From Conchocele bisecta (taxonomy: Eukaryota > Mollusca > Bivalvia > Lucinida > Thyasiridae), in contig CM055265.1 in assembly GCA_029237695.1 (NCBI GenBank), forward strand, positions 121,907,078 to 121,971,077: 64,000 nt of DNA, written 5' to 3'. The position numbers and the translations under genes were made by a program. This document shows, piece by piece, positions 45,330 through 55,934 of this stretch. The notes below the pieces were generated by a model. It had not been told where the DNA came from. It did no database searches and worked only from the letters and a program-made list of their open reading frames with translations. Each line of letters opens with the position of its first letter. Positions within the stretch are counted from its first letter, which is position 1.

Positions 45330-46335
45330 CTGAATCGTGTTCACCCTGGTCTACTCTACACCATCGAAGCCTATGCAAACATTTAAAAGTTCCACCATGG
45401 GGAAGAATTCCATCATGACGTTAGAGCAACGCCAACGGGCACTGGGTATATATAGCATATTGCTTACTGACGAGTCACCTTTTACTGTCCAGTTCGCTGG
45501 TGGAAAGGTTCGTGTGTGGAGACACAATTAAATGCGTAATACATGGTGTAAACATTAAAATGACAGGTGAACATGTAAGTTTATAGGGCCATTTGCATAT
45601 TTTACAGGTGGACCTGCAATACTTTATAGGTGCACCTGTAATTTTAGTTTTGACCCCGTTCGAACACGATAAGGGCGAGCGTTACAAGCAAAACGTCACC
45701 CAACGGGATATATTTGGCGGTGGACGAGTGAATGTATGGGGTGACATTGCTCGCAACAGCATACACACATTAGTTATATGCATTTGTGTGATGACATGGT
45801 TAGGCCTGTTATTGTGTCTTACATGCGTCAACGGAACGACGTCATCCTACAGCTAGATAACGTACGACCCCATTCTGCCAGACATACATGGGGCCCGTTT
45901 CACTAAACTTCATACGACTAAGATGTTCGTAAGTGCAAATGTAGGATCGTCTGGAAATTTCAGTTGATGGATTTACATTTATTGAGCATAGTTTGCATAT
46001 GCAGCCTATGCACAATAAATGTAAATCCAATATTTATTTACATTGAAAACATTGCTAATGTGAAATTTACAGACAATCATAATTTTGCACTTACCAACAT
46101 TTTAGTCGTATGAAGTTTAGTGAAACGACCCTCAGTTATCTATTCAACCACCACGACATCGCCCGATTTATCGCCCATTGAAGACATGTGGGACGTTTTA
46201 GGAATACGTTTTCCTGAGATGAATGACGTCACTGATGTCCATACACTGGAGCAAGCATTACATACGGAAGGGACAGACACTTATTGGAAGCATGCGACGA
46301 CGTTGCATTTTTATCAGGTAACTTGCCCTGCATTG
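45330..46335 (+). pseudogene. Tc1-like transposase relic, interrupted
   Basis: A DDE transposase of the Tc1/mariner superfamily, which would cut and paste its element at TA sites. Parts in order: LLTDESPFTVQ (about 45460, first catalytic Asp), GGKVRVWRHN (about 45505), a gap of about 115 bp, GERYKQNVTQRDIFGGGRVN (about 45678) and VWGDIA. After a frame change comes VILQLDNVRPHSARHTW (about 45841, second Asp). A family A MITE occupies 45890-46133. Beyond it come SPDLSPIEDMWDVLG (about 46158, with the third acidic residue, Glu) and a C-terminal TLEQALHTEG. The DNA-binding domain is missing or unrecognisable. Confidence 0.88.
45890..46133. mobile_element. Family A MITE inside the transposase relic
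   Basis: GGGGCCCGTTTCACTAAACT to GAAGTTTAGTGAAACGACCC, full-length with a GCATATGC centre. The insertion lies between the second Asp block and the Glu block of the Tc1-like gene and creates a stop five codons after the join. Confidence 0.92.
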
Positions 46336-46594
46336 ACCGAATACGTACTAACTGATTATCATGTGCTGTCAAAACCGTTTTTTTTTGTTACGAATTAAGT
46401 CAAAAATGAAAAACAGCAGTCGACAATTTCCGTCTCCAGCGTAGTGTTTGTTAATATCATGTTTCAGTTTGATCGTAAGCAAATAGTTTAGGAATTGTAC
46501 GACCGTGCTAAACGTATTTTGTTCAGTATATTATGTACCCAACACAGGCTGATAGCTATTCTCCTTTTATCAGACGGCGGCCCATTTGCACATA

Positions 46595-46740
46595 TAGTGG
46601 AACCTATCTAAACCGGACACCATGGGAGGTTCCCAGGGTGTCCGGTGTAAATCAGACATTTGACTTTGCCAACGTATGCGGATGTGCTTTGCGAACTTGA
46701 ACGGGCATTATCGTGATAAATATACACCAATGAAACCCAC
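46595..46740. mobile_element. TA-MITE fold-back with extended right flank
   Basis: ATAGTGGAACCTATCTAAAC...GGGTGTCCGGTGTAAATC, continuing with AGACATTTGACTTTGCCAAC and GCTTTGCGAACTTGAACGGG. The extension is the reverse complement of 44905-44990, showing a repeat longer than the hairpin. Confidence 0.65.
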
Positions 46741-46840
46741 AGGCATTCGTTTGTCGGACACGACATCGTATCGTAACAAAATAACATGTTTAAAATTGTA
46801 GTTTTCTATGCATTCTATGTGTTTCTGCAGGATATCGATA

Positions 46841-47100
46841 ATTCTCAAATGATCATATGAACTTGCCACTACAATATTGACGTTAGCGCCTTGAACACAT
46901 TATTTCATTTGTTATGATACGAGGTTGTGTCCGACCTAGGAAAAGGAGCTGTAATTCGATATTATTTTCATAATTAAGTGATTTTAGCAAGATAACAATA
47001 CTTCTCAAATGAACATGTGCACTTTCCGCCAAAATATTCACATTAGCGTTACTAAAATCGCGGAATGTGTTATGATATGAGGTCGTGTCCGACCAAATTT
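46841..47100 (+). repeat. Diverged tandem pair, about 160 bp apart
   Basis: TTCTCAAATGATCATATGAA (46841) and CTTCTCAAATGAACATGTGC (about 47001), then GAGGTTGTGTCCGACC (46922) and GAGGTCGTGTCCGACC (about 47079), are two diverged units. CCGATGAAATCCGAAACACG at about 47130 matches the 3.1-4.9 kb region. Confidence 0.6.
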
Positions 47101-47414
47101 AGAAGCCTTTATATATATGTATATGCATACCGATGAAATCCGAAACACGCCGAATGCCTGTGATGAAACCCATACAACTAAGCATGCACAGACTGCCTGC
47201 GCGACCGGATTAGAGAGGATCTAGTGTAGTGTGAACAGTTACGCATGCGTCGCCCATGTACGCTTGTGCCTGTATTCGTGTGTGGGAGAACCGCGTGTAA
47301 TTTATAAATAATCGAGTTTACAAAAGTAAATCTATTTAACTGTCATAGAGAGTTCATTGTAAAGGTGTTCGTGTTTTCACGATTATCACAGGTTGCGAGC
47401 GTTTGTAACAAACA

Positions 47415-47675
47415 GGGGACCGTTTCACTAAACCTCGTCGTGTGTGCACTTACACGCTGACCCCACTGTAAGTGTAAATTTAGGATCGTCTGGAAATTTC
47501 AATTGATGGATTTACATTTATTGAGCATAGGCTGTATGCAGCCTATGCTCAATACATGTCAATCCAATAATTGTTTACATGACAACATTGTCAATGTGAA
47601 ATGTACAGACTATTATAATTTTGCACTTTTAATACGAACGTTTTAGTCGTATGAAGTTTAGTGAAACGGCCCCCC
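47415..47675. mobile_element. Family A MITE carrying a family C segment
   Basis: GGGGACCGTTTCACTAAACC starts a normal family A copy. From 47438 to 47470 the left arm is replaced by 33 bp identical to the family C palindrome (9188-9220). Family A then resumes with AAGTGTAAATTTAGGATCG and runs to TGAAGTTTAGTGAAACGGCC. Confidence 0.88.
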
Positions 47676-47870
47676 GGTGCTCTGCGGGAAAACTGCTCGT
47701 ACGCCATTTTGAATCAGTCCAGACCAATGATGGTCACATTGACAAATACTGACTGGATCAACGTTCGATGGACGATGACATACATGTACATGTAGGTGTC
47801 CAAGTAAGCCGGGTCTGTCAAGCTTCGTCCCTACAGGTATGTCCTCGTTTAATTTACTCATTTAATTATA

Positions 47871-48225
47871 TTAACCCTTAGACCGCTACACACAACAATT
47901 GTCGTCTGCTGTTGCTTTTATTTCGTGCCTTATGTCTCAATAAAAACATGGTTTGACAGCACTCCAATGGAAATGATTCTAAAATGCTGTCAAAGCATGT
48001 TGTAAATTATTACAAAGTACTGTCAAAGCATGTTTTTGATGATAAAAATGGAAATTCTTGCCTTATTTTTCAATAAAACATGGTTTGACAACACTTCAGA
48101 ATCATTTCCTATGAAAATGATTCTAAAGTGCTGTCAAAGCATGTTGTAAAGTATTCTAAAGTGCTGTCAAAGCATGTTTTTGATGATAAAGATAGCGATG
48201 ATTAAGATAGCGGTGTAAGGGTTAA
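47871..48225. mobile_element. piggyBac-like MITE, TTAA-flanked (family K)
   Basis: TTAA at 47871-47874 and 48222-48225. Inverted ends are CCCTTAGACCGCT and AGCGGTGTAAGGG. The inside has two diverged units with AAACATGGTTTGACA and AGTGCTGTCAAAGCATGTT. The CCCTT-type end plus TTAA is the classic piggyBac signature; no transposase is encoded. Confidence 0.9.
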
Positions 48226-48258
48226 AACCCTTGAAATGCTTTACTGTGGCGTGTTAGT

Positions 48259-48611
48259 CAATGTGTATGATCACGTGGTACTAAAAACAACAACAAGTAC
48301 CGATTCAAAGTACGTATTATTTTATAGTGTCCTTATTACGTAACGGATTTTGATGAAATATGGCGCATCAAACGCGTCTTGTTAAGCTGTATTTGGTGGT
48401 CGCTTTATTTTCGTCCAAACCTCTGTCGTTTTTGCGAAGAATCGACACGGAAATCGATAAAATACCTAGACCACCAAATGCAGCTCATGAAGACGCATTT
48501 GCTGCGCCATATTTCATCAAAATCCGTTGCATATTGAGGAAAATATCAAATAATACTTACTTTGGAGTGGGCGGCGTTGTTGTTGTTGTAACCACGTGAT
48601 CATGCACCTTT
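48259..48611. mobile_element. Family D MITE copy 4, 5-bp duplication TTAGT
   Basis: CAATGTGTATGATCACGTGG to CACGTGATCATGCACCTTT. TTAGT lies at 48254-48258 and 48612-48616. Confidence 0.92.
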
Positions 48612-48846
48612 TTAGTGATACCATTTACATGTGCATCATCATTGATGTCAATACGCAGAAGAATAACCATATTATGCAACATGATACTACAAACACGAAT
48701 ACAGTAGAACCTCTCTAAACCGGACACCCAGCAAACATTTATATGCTTCCATTTGATGATGGATTTAATTGTGACTCCCCGAATATAATGCATGTTCATG
48801 ATCGTAAAGTACACAGAAACGTCTTGGAGTGCTCATCTGCCTGAAC

Positions 48847-48920
48847 TACAATGGAGCATCTCTAAGCCGGACACCCTGGGGACCTCCCAGGGTGTCCGGT
48901 TTAGAGAGGTTCCACTGTAC
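48847..48920. mobile_element. TA-flanked short fold-back (pogo-like MITE)
   Basis: TACAATGGAGCATCTCTAAG faces TTAGAGAGGTTCCACTGTA around ACACCCTGGGG/CCCAGGGTGT. Two isolated ends of the same family lie near 44520 and 48702. Confidence 0.85.
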
Positions 48921-48966
48921 ATTGCAGAAATTCTAAATGGTCGTGTATGTATATGCCACTTTGAAG

Positions 48967-49146
48967 TTCGCAAAAACGACAGAAGTTTGGGCGGAAATAC
49001 AGAGACCACCAAATGCAGCTTAACAAGACGGGTTTGATGCGCCATATTACATTAAAATCCATTACGTGATAAGGACACTATAACATAATACGTACTTTGA
49101 ATCGGTACTTATTGTTGTTGTTACTTCCACGTGATCATACACATTG
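48967..49146. mobile_element. Family D MITE, right half only
   Basis: Begins at GTTCGCAAAAACGACAGAAG and ends CACGTGATCATACACATTG. The left half is missing. Confidence 0.8.
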
Positions 49147-49585
49147 GAACTGTCAAACGAAAACAAAAAATCCTTAACTAAAATTCTTCAAATTATAAAG
49201 GTGCGAGATTCTATAGCAACACTTTTTTAGTAAAGACGGCAAGCCTCGGAATTCCTACGCGTTTCTAGCCTTGCCTGATAAACCTGATATCAAAAGACAC
49301 TAGCCTGGTATTCTCAATATATGTTTACGAGCGTTTGCTGCAGTTGTTGTTGAGGAAAACTATGATACAAACCGTGTGATTTTGTACCTAAGAAGATATG
49401 CGATATATGTTTAAAAATATTTACAAAATTTACGATATGTTCCATAAATGAAGTTCAAAGTTGATGACATTGTCAAAGTAAATGCTATTCCGCATTTGCT
49501 CTGAGAATTACGTTAACCGTTGTTGCCATTTACGAAGTCCATCCATCCGGGTCCGTCCGTCGATCCGTCTTAAAACGTTTAAACA

Positions 49586-49943
49586 ATAATAATTCCAGCA
49601 CAAAAAATATTTACACAATTCCCTAACATTTGATTGGCCCGTAGCAAGTCTATGTCCAACATTTATATCCCAGTAAAATTCCACGCCGAACTACTTTCTA
49701 CAGGTGCGCTGTCAGTGCTGTCAATGTAAACAAATGGCTGCCGTCTGTCAAAATAAACACATTTTCTTGACGAATTCATTTCAAATGCTGGAAATATAAG
49801 AAATGAATGGCTTTTTTGTGGAATATATCGGGGATATAAACTTGGGAAAGTCGCGGGAATACTGGCCTTCGTCCAGTATTCCCGCGACTTTTCCAAGTTT
49901 ATAACCCGATAAATTCCACAAAAAGGCCATTCGTTCCTATAAT
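49586..49943 (+). mobile_element. Family B MITE, full-length
   Basis: ATAATTCCAGCACAAAAAAT to CCATTCGTTCCTATAAT with complete fold-back arms (CGCGGGAATACTGG/CCAGTATTCCCGCG). Confidence 0.88.
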
Positions 49944-51150
49944 AGCTACACCCCTGAGACTTGATATGTATCTTCCTTATGATGAGTAGATGCGCAACGT
50001 TTATTTCGACTTTTGATTCGACTCCGGGGTCAAGGATTATCTTCCCATGTTCGACTTACAATTTGGCAATTTTGCCTTGTAACTCGTTTAAACCCTAATA
50101 GCTACAGACCTGAAACTTGGTATGTAGAGTCCTTATGATGAGCAGTTGCGCACAATTTATGTTTCGATTGTTTATGTGACCCCTGGGCCATGGTTTATCT
50201 CCCTTTTTTGACTTGGAATTTTGCCTCATTATCAAAGCAGTGTGTGTGGCATCCGTGTTCGATGAACACATAGTTTAGTTTCGTAAATATTTCTCATAAA
50301 ACATCGGACATCTTCCTAGACACACACTCACCTTGTCTCAAATACTAGTACTTGTATTTACCTGTCCTTGTCCTTACAAGTACAAGTGCGCAGTCGGTGT
50401 AGTTGGGGTGAACTCCGAACCGGAAACACATTACCGAGTACCGATTCCGCCGCTAATTGATTCAATTCTAATCGAGCACAACCAGTGGACTGTTAGCCGA
50501 TGTCGTTAACGACCAATCGAGTAGGCCATGAGATAACACAACTTACGCAGGGGGCATAGTTGAACGGGTCAGTGGATGAATGTGGGCTAACTTGTTTATG
50601 CCCCACCACGACAGTGGAGAGGGCATTTAATGTTACCCTTGTCCGTCCGTCCCGTCCCGTCCCGTCCCGTCCCGTCCCGTCCCCTCCGTCTCGTCCTTCC
50701 GTCCGTCCGGACTTTTAAACCCTACTAGAGACACACCTGCAACTTGGATTGTAGCTTCCTTATGATATGTCAATGTGCACAGTTTATTTCGATTTTGGAT
50801 TCGAAAATTCCAATTCTAGACATGGATTATCTCCCCCTTTTCGACTTAGAAATTCCCAATTTTGCCTTGTAACTTGTGAAACTTTTAAATCGTACTAGCT
50901 ACATACCTGAAACTTGGTATGTAGATTCCGTATAATGAGTAAATGCGCAAAGTTAATTTCGATTTTTCTTTGATCCCGGGTAACGGATTATCTCCCTTTT
51001 CGACATAGAATGTTGGCAATTTTGTCTGGTAACTCGTGAAACGTTTAAATCGTAATAGCAAAGATGGCGGTGATGGCAACTCAACAAAACATGTTGTTTT
51101 CTGAAAATGTTCTGGAAATGGCTGCAAACATTAGACGGACATGGGTAATA
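49944..51150. repeat. Family U repeats (CCCGT/GTCC-associated)
   Basis: Diverged units of about 165 bp repeat CTGAAACTTGGTATGTAG, TTCCTTATGATGAGTAGATG, CGCAAAGTTTATTTCGATTT and GGATTATCTCCC. A fresh head at about 50599 reads ATGCCCCACCACGACAGTGG, followed by a CCCGT run (50646-50690). Similar heads occur at 55935. About 50290-50595 holds nothing I recognise. Confidence 0.7.
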
Positions 51151-51339
51151 TTCCTAATATGACAGTTGTTTTCATCCATTTCACCCTACACCACACTACA
51201 ATTATAGTGTATCACATTATATCAGGCTACATTTTCTGGCTAACTGATCGGAAGGTAACATTATAGTGAGTAACTACTCCACAAGCCACGTTATATCAGG
51301 CTGCATCAGGAGTCGCGCGGGCGCCGCGACCGATATGTG

Positions 51340-51515
51340 AGGGCCGCTTTAACAATGTTTTCTTGTAAACAATTATTGAATTTACATGCATTGAGCACAA
51401 TTTGCATTATGCAGCCTATGCTCAATTATGTAAATCCATGAATTGAAAATTCCAGACGATCCTAAATGTGCACTTACGAACATTTTAGTCGTACGAAGTT
51501 TAGTGAAACGGGACC
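51340..51515. mobile_element. Family A MITE, left arm missing
   Basis: GGGCCGCTTTAACAATGTTT passes through AATTTGCATTATGCAGCCTA to GTACGAAGTTTAGTGAAACG. Much of the left arm is deleted. Confidence 0.75.
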
Positions 51516-51706
51516 CTGAAACTTGGCATGTATCTTCCTTGTGATGAGTAGGTGCGCATTGTTTAATTCGATTTTTTTTTATTCCACCTACGGGTCATGC
51601 ATTAGCTCCCCCATTTTCGACTTGGAATTTCACAATTTGCCTTGTAACTTGTGAAACTTCTAAACCGTAATAGCTGGAGGCTTGATGCTTGGTATGTAGC
51701 TTCTTT

Positions 51707-53484
51707 ATACCCCCCGCAACGAGTTGTGGGGGGGGGTATACTGGAGTCAGGTTGTCCGTCCGTCCGTCCATCCGTGCGTCCGTGCGTGCGTGCGTCCGTG
51801 CGTGCGTCCGTCCGTGCGTCCGTCCGTCCGTGCGTCCGCGTAAACTTAACATCAGAGAAATATTGTTATAACTTCTATTTCCTTCATCTAAAATGCTTGA
51901 TATTTCACACATGCATTCCTGTAAGGCTCTACTACCATGCTGTGCCAAATCCACGACCGTCCAACCCCCGCAGATCCCAAGATCAAGGTCAAATACTTAG
52001 TCCGTAAACTTAACATCAGAGAAATATTGTTATAACTGCTATTTCCTTCATCTAAAATGCTTAATATTTCACACTTGCATTCCTGTAAGGCTCTACTACC
52101 ATGCTGTGCCACATCCACGACCGTCCAACCCCCGCAGATCCCAAGGTCAAGGTCAAATACTTAAGTCTCTTTACAAAACTTAACATCAGAGAAATATTGT
52201 TATAACTTCTATTTCCTTCATCTAAAATGTTTAATATTTCACACATGCATTCCTGTAAGGCTCTACTACCATGCTGTGCCAAATCCACGACCATCCAACC
52301 CCCGCTGATACCAAGGTCAAGGTCAAATACTTAGTCTCTTTACAAAACTTAACATCAGAGAAATATTGTTCTAACTTCTATTTCCTTCATCTAAAATGCT
52401 TAATATTTCACACATGCATTCCTGTAAGGCTCTACTACCATGCTGTGCCAAATCCACGACCGTCCAACCCCCGCTGATCCCAAGGTCAAGGTCAAATACT
52501 TAGTCTCTTTACAAAACTTAACATCAGAGAAATAAGTTATAACTTCTATTTCCTTCATTGAAAATTCTTATTATTTCACATGTGCATTCCTCTAAGGTTT
52601 GTACTATCATGCTGTGACAAATCTACGACTGTCCAACCCCCGCTGATCCCAAGGTCACATACTTAGTCTCTTTACAAAACTTAACATCAGAGAAATATGT
52701 TATAATTTCTATTTCTTTCATTGAAAATTCTTAATATTTCATATGCTGTGACAAATCCCCGCTGATCTCGAGGTCAACGTCACATACATACCGTATACCT
52801 CCAATTAACGCCCCCCCCCCCCCTCCTAATAAACGCCCCCCTCCCGCCAAATAAAAAAAAAAACAAAATAAAAAATAAACCAATGACCGCCAATTTCAAA
52901 CACAAATAATCCTTAAATCCTTATTTGTGTTTGAAATTGGCGGTCCTTGGTAATTTTTCATTTTTTTTTTTTTTACTGGCTAATAAACGACCCCCCCCCA
53001 CACCCCCCCCCCCACCCAAAAAAAAAATAAATAAAAAGAAAATGGAAAATTGTTTACCAATGACCGCCAATTTCAAACACACAAATAATCCTTAAAAAAT
53101 CCTTATTTGTGTTTGAAATTGGCGGTCCTTGGTAAAAAAAATATTTTTTCTTTTCTTTTTTTTCTTTTTTTTTTGTTTACTGGCTACTAAACGCCCCCCC
53201 CCCCTTTTTTGTAAAATGTAACGCCTCCGGGGGCGTTAATTCGAGGTCATACGGTAGTCTCTTTACAAAACTTAACATCAGAGAAATCGGTTATAACTTC
53301 TATTTCCTTGCTCGGATCTGCTTCACATTTCACACACTCATTGCTCCAATGGACGTCTACCACCCTGTGACAAATTCACGTTCATGCCGCTCACGCTAAT
53401 CCCAGAGCCAAGGTCACAAGCCCACACACTTGGAAATTTGTACATATTTTAGGGGTACCTGGGCCCACGCGGGGGGTATTCCGT
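51707..53484 (+). mobile_element. Nested element with seven 169-bp units
   Basis: Begins TATACCCCCCGCAACGAGTT and ends around CCCACGCGGGGGGTATTC, so C/G-run ends face each other. After a GTCC tract (51760-51840), CTTAACATCAGAG recurs at 51845, 52009, 52179, 52348, 52517, 52680 and 53271. Family U sequence flanks both sides (to about 51706 and from about 53508), so this unit inserted into U. Confidence 0.75.
52787..53255. mobile_element. TA-flanked MITE inside the 169-bp array
   Basis: TACCGTATACCTCCAATTAA at the left pairs with TTAATTCGAGGTCATACGGT, then A, at the right. Two internal hairpins (GACCGCCAATTTCAAACACA against TTGAAATTGGCGGTC) occur near 52882-52946 and 53063-53127. C and T runs fill the rest. 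TA on both sides fits a Tc1/mariner or pogo-type target. Confidence 0.82.
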
Positions 53485-53507
53485 AAGCCTCGCTTACTGA
53501 CCAATCT

Positions 53508-53660
53508 AGTTATGGTATGGAGAAGCACAAAGTGAATTTCTATTTTTGTTTTGACACTGAGCCCATGGACTATCTCCCCCTTTTGAAATTGGAATGTTGC
53601 ATTGTTTACTATTAAAGCGATACATTTATGTGGGGCTTCCGTGTTATATGAACAGCTTTT
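53508..53660. repeat. Family U, distal part
   Basis: TTATGGTATGGAGAAGCACA, GGACTATCTCCCCCTTTT and GGGGCTTCCGTGTTATATGA continue the unit broken at 51706. Confidence 0.6.
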
Positions 53661-53681
53661 CCAGTTGTTACTGATTTTGCA

Positions 53682-53762
53682 TGCGTCAGGGGCAAGCCCC
53701 ATGTAGTGGCGCGAGTACGCCTAGCGTACTCGCGCCACTACATGGGGCTCGCCCCTGACGCA
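53682..53762. repeat. GC-rich palindrome, 39-bp arms
   Basis: Arms 53682-53720 and 53724-53762 with one mismatch and loop CTA. Strikingly GC-rich for this region (AGTGGCGCGAGTACGC core). Confidence 0.9.
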
Positions 53763-54602
53763 GTCTAGACCTTCTAGTTTTGGAATCCGACTGATGACTG
53801 TCACCATTGAGTGTTTTGAGAAATTTGCATAAATTCAAGATAGCTGCCAAATAGATATAGTGTGCCATATGATTGCATCCACAGGAGGATATTAAGCTGT
53901 TAAGAGCATAACATGGATGTATTAATGTGTATGGTCGGTATAATTGAAAGCGTTAAGACACAATATGTTATCGCCGACTTCTGTATCGATATATTACTGA
54001 CTGAATAGCGAACAGCATGGCCTCTGATCAGACTGCGCGGATACACAGGCTGATCTAAGACTATGCTGGTCGTAAACGCCATAGGCTTCCAATCTCTTCT
54101 AATTCTCTGTTTAGCATGTCGCGGAGTAACTGACAAGAGTCAAGCCATACTGACGGATTAGTCTGCTGTTTCAAACAATGGATTATATTAAATCGCTATA
54201 TTCTATTTGACACTGACATGTAACTATTTGACTAAACAATTTGAATTTTAAATTAACAATAATATGCCTATCAATGTATTCTGACACGGGGAACGACGAG
54301 CATACTATTGGGAATTAGACAGATTCTACAGTACAGTTTAGAACAGTATAATCCTAATTCCGCTACTCGAAATGAAAAATGTCTGTGTTTAATGACCGAT
54401 GGTGGGGAGATGGCGGCATGTTTTATATCATAGAAACAATAACACAAATAGTATATTTCAGTTTGAAATCTAATTGTAATATTCACATATAAATGTATGT
54501 GTCGTACATGGCTGTTAATCCTTTTCATGCCGAGGACATGTCATTATGTTTGCGGAAAATCCTAAATAGTTTACATCTATGCGCTCAGAAGTTTTTGTCG
54601 CG
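53763..54602. other. Family H copy in otherwise unassigned DNA
   Basis: About 53995-54100 holds CGAACAGCATGGCCTCTGAT and ACACAGGCTGATCTAAGACT (family H). The rest has no supported feature. Confidence 0.5.
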
Positions 54603-54645
54603 ACCACCATTTGAACCGTCTCGTCGAGACGGTTCAAATGAGTGG
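54603..54645. repeat. Short palindrome
   Basis: Core CATTTGAACCGTCTCG/CGAGACGGTTCAAATG around one T, extended weakly by ACCAC/GTGGT. Confidence 0.8.
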
Positions 54646-54945
54646 TCACAACATATACTTTCATTGAGAAATACCAAAAATAAAAATAAAATATTTAATA
54701 AAGTAAAGGTGTATTCCGAAAGGAATGGGATAACATGGGAGGTAATTAGGTCAAATGCATTTCGGCTATGACTTTACCAGGAAACACACTTCATGGAAAT
54801 ACCATGTATTAATACTATTTATTGTATAAAATGGGCACTCGCAGTGTATTAATACAGTGTAATAAAACTCATAAGATACTAGTGTAATACATGCGCAAAT
54901 TAGCTTGTTATTGAAAATAGGTTTGGTGACATGTACATGTACAGC

Positions 54946-55315
54946 TTAAAGGTACATATCAACTCCGTAGGCACAAATTATTCTTTATAGGAATTACATA
55001 AGTGTATACTTGTGTCACTATTCCACCAGTTCTAAAAATTACGAGTGCCCGCTATATATATATAATCATTTAGTAATCTTTATTTTACTGATAGTGACGC
55101 GCGGTGGTATCAGGCTATTTTGATATGCAAATGAGGCACGATACTTTTTAATTATTTATACTACTTAAATGCGGCACCTGAAACAATAATATTTTCGACA
55201 GATTATAAAGTATGAGCATTGCACATAAATACACAGAATAAATAGTAATGTATGTTCACATTTTAAGGAAACACGGAAACATTTTGTGTCCGTACTGAGT
55301 GGACAGGTACCTTTA
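54946..55315. mobile_element. Family E MITE copy 6, TTAA-flanked
   Basis: TTAA at 54946-54949 and 55312-55315. Left AGGTACATATCAACTCCGTA, right TACTGAGTGGACAGGTACCT. About 130 bp near the right end of the family sequence is deleted. Confidence 0.9.
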
Positions 55316-55384
55316 AATGTATGATAATGTGGTTATGCAATAAATATAATCTAGTATTTGTGATGATTTGATATGGTATTTATT

Positions 55385-55453
55385 AAACTCGTTGACTAAT
55401 TTCATAAGAAACTCGGCATAGCCGAGTTTCTTATGAAATCAGTCAACGAGTTT
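55385..55453. repeat. Palindrome, 33-bp arms
   Basis: AAACTCGTTGACTAATTTCA...ACTCGGC faces GCCGAGT...TCAACGAGTTT around ATA with one mismatch. Confidence 0.88.
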
Positions 55454-55624
55454 CATTAAATCATCACTTATGTAAGATCCTCTATGTGTGCTTCCTGAAA
55501 TAGATTTCCATTATAGAGTTGAATGAATATTCTGAATACATCGAATTTATTTTAGTACAATCATATAACCATCGATTACGGAAAAACTAGCGTTCATGAC
55601 TACATGAACCAATTGTCATTAATA

Positions 55625-55833
55625 CAGTGGAACCGCTTTAAACAGGACACCAATAAAACACCATATTTTTATGAGTTTCTTGGCCATTTATCTCAGGTGA
55701 TAATGCTTGTTCGTGATCGCATAACACACAACTATGGCTCAGAATGATCAAATGCCTGATTTACAGTGAAACGTCTCTAAGCCGGACACCCTGGGAACCT
55801 CCCAGGGTGTCCGGTTTAGAGAGGTTTCACTGT
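55625..55833. mobile_element. Extended TA-MITE with terminal fold-back
   Basis: ACAGTGGAACCGCTTTAAAC begins at about 55625, and a compact hairpin (TACAGTGAAACGTCTCTAAG against TTTAGAGAGGTTTCACTGT) sits at 55762-55833. The spacer has GTGATAATGCTTGTTCGTGA, as beside other copies, so this shows a longer parent arrangement. Confidence 0.7.
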
Positions 55834-55934
55834 CCATACATGCACATGTATACATATACATGCAAATATAACATACATGTACTCGGTAAGTTGTGTTCAG
55901 AAATGTGATACACCTCTACAATTAAATCATTTTT

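Noticed and set aside
50640..50710. CCCGT pentamer run as a telomere-like repeat
   Set aside because: It is short and lies in the fixed head of family U elements, with the same arrangement at 55980; nothing else suggests a telomeric origin.
51595..52007. Long frames on both strands around 51.6-52.0 kb
   Set aside because: They read GTCC/GTGC simple sequence and 169-bp repeat units; no conserved frame between units.
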